Positions 63,782 through 64,000 of a DNA stretch of 64,000 nucleotides are shown one piece after another. The translations under genes and the position numbers were made by a program. This DNA is from Gordionus sp. m RMFG-2023 (taxonomy: Eukaryota > Nematomorpha > Gordioida > Chordodea > Parachordodidae). Under the pieces are notes generated by a model that saw only the letters and a list, made by a program, of their open reading frames with translations, searched no databases and had not been told where the DNA came from. The first letter of the stretch is position 1; each line of letters opens with the position of its first letter. The DNA is taken from positions 25,397,561 to 25,461,560 of the forward strand of contig NC_088775.1 in NCBI RefSeq assembly GCF_954871325.1, written 5' to 3'.

Positions 63782-64000
63782 CAGAGGTTGCGCACCCCCA
63801 TTCGGGGATAAATAGAAAATATTATATTTTAGGCTGCGTGCCCCCTTGGGGGTAAATAAGAAAATTCTAGACTATGTGCCCGTAAATTGGGGTAAATAGA
63901 AAATTATAGGCTGCGTGCCCCCAAATGAGGGTAAATAAGTAAATTATAGGCTAAGTGCCCCCAAATGTGGGTAAATAAGTAAATTATAGGCTAAGTGCCC
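63782..64000 (+). repeat. 40-bp minisatellite, continues past the window
   Basis: The unit GGCTAAGTGCCCCCAAATG.GGGTAAATAAGTAAATTATA repeats with starts at 63909, 63949 and 63989. More diverged units precede it (63784, 63832 and near 63870). The right-hand units are nearly identical, so the array is being homogenised toward the window edge. Confidence 0.93.

Overview
The window is a very AT-rich stretch of an animal nuclear genome, probably an invertebrate from a fast-evolving lineage. It has two intron-containing host genes in a thick layer of decayed DNA transposons. The evidence for an animal is an NK1/slouch-type homeobox gene with a nearly canonical NK1 homeodomain, and a multi-exon LIV-1-subfamily ZIP zinc transporter. 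I cannot name the species. I see no rRNA, no CRISPR and no operon.

Host genes. (1) A zinc transporter on the + strand, first supported ATG 16747, stop 29546. It has seven exons that join in phase and end in the LIV-1 signature [10 protein letters not shown]. Its large introns hold nested transposons. The exon(s) for the usual N-terminal ectodomain were not found. (2) An NK1-class homeobox gene on the - strand, 55931 down to 52799. It has two exons, with the intron cutting the homeobox directly after Q50 of WFQ/NRR. A possible first exon of a secreted peptide at 57097 is weak.

Mobile elements. The most interesting is an integrase-bearing DNA transposon of Ginger1 type (5647-9534). It has TGTAG...CTACA inverted ends and CCGC/CCGG flanks. 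On the - strand it carries fossil integrase, GPY/F and OTU-protease regions. Much of the rest is hAT. Two inverted copies of a composite element (42834-44890 and 48344-50184) share the TIR CAGGCGCGTACGCAG. Each carries the same small GC-rich element at the same internal site, yet each has its own target-site duplication, so the composite moved as a unit. A compact hAT at 40413-42166 has a perfect 8-bp duplication. Small non-autonomous families recur: MITE-A (TAGTGTTGTTAAA ends, about 200-220 bp), MITE-B (TAGAGATCTGCA ends, GC-rich modules in A/T tracts), MITE-C (AGGGCTGCACCGAT-like ends) and MITE-D (TAGTGAAGGTCA ends). Several copies keep exact 8-bp duplications. Nesting reaches three levels at 19600-22822.

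Other pieces are a broken Ty3/gypsy-type fossil inside that nest, a LINE reverse-transcriptase fragment (62835-63600), a 40-bp minisatellite running off the right edge, tRNA-related sequences, and a C-poor strand-skewed stretch at 33240-34500. Large intervals, notably 29.6-39.1 kb and 57.3-61.6 kb, show no recognisable gene.
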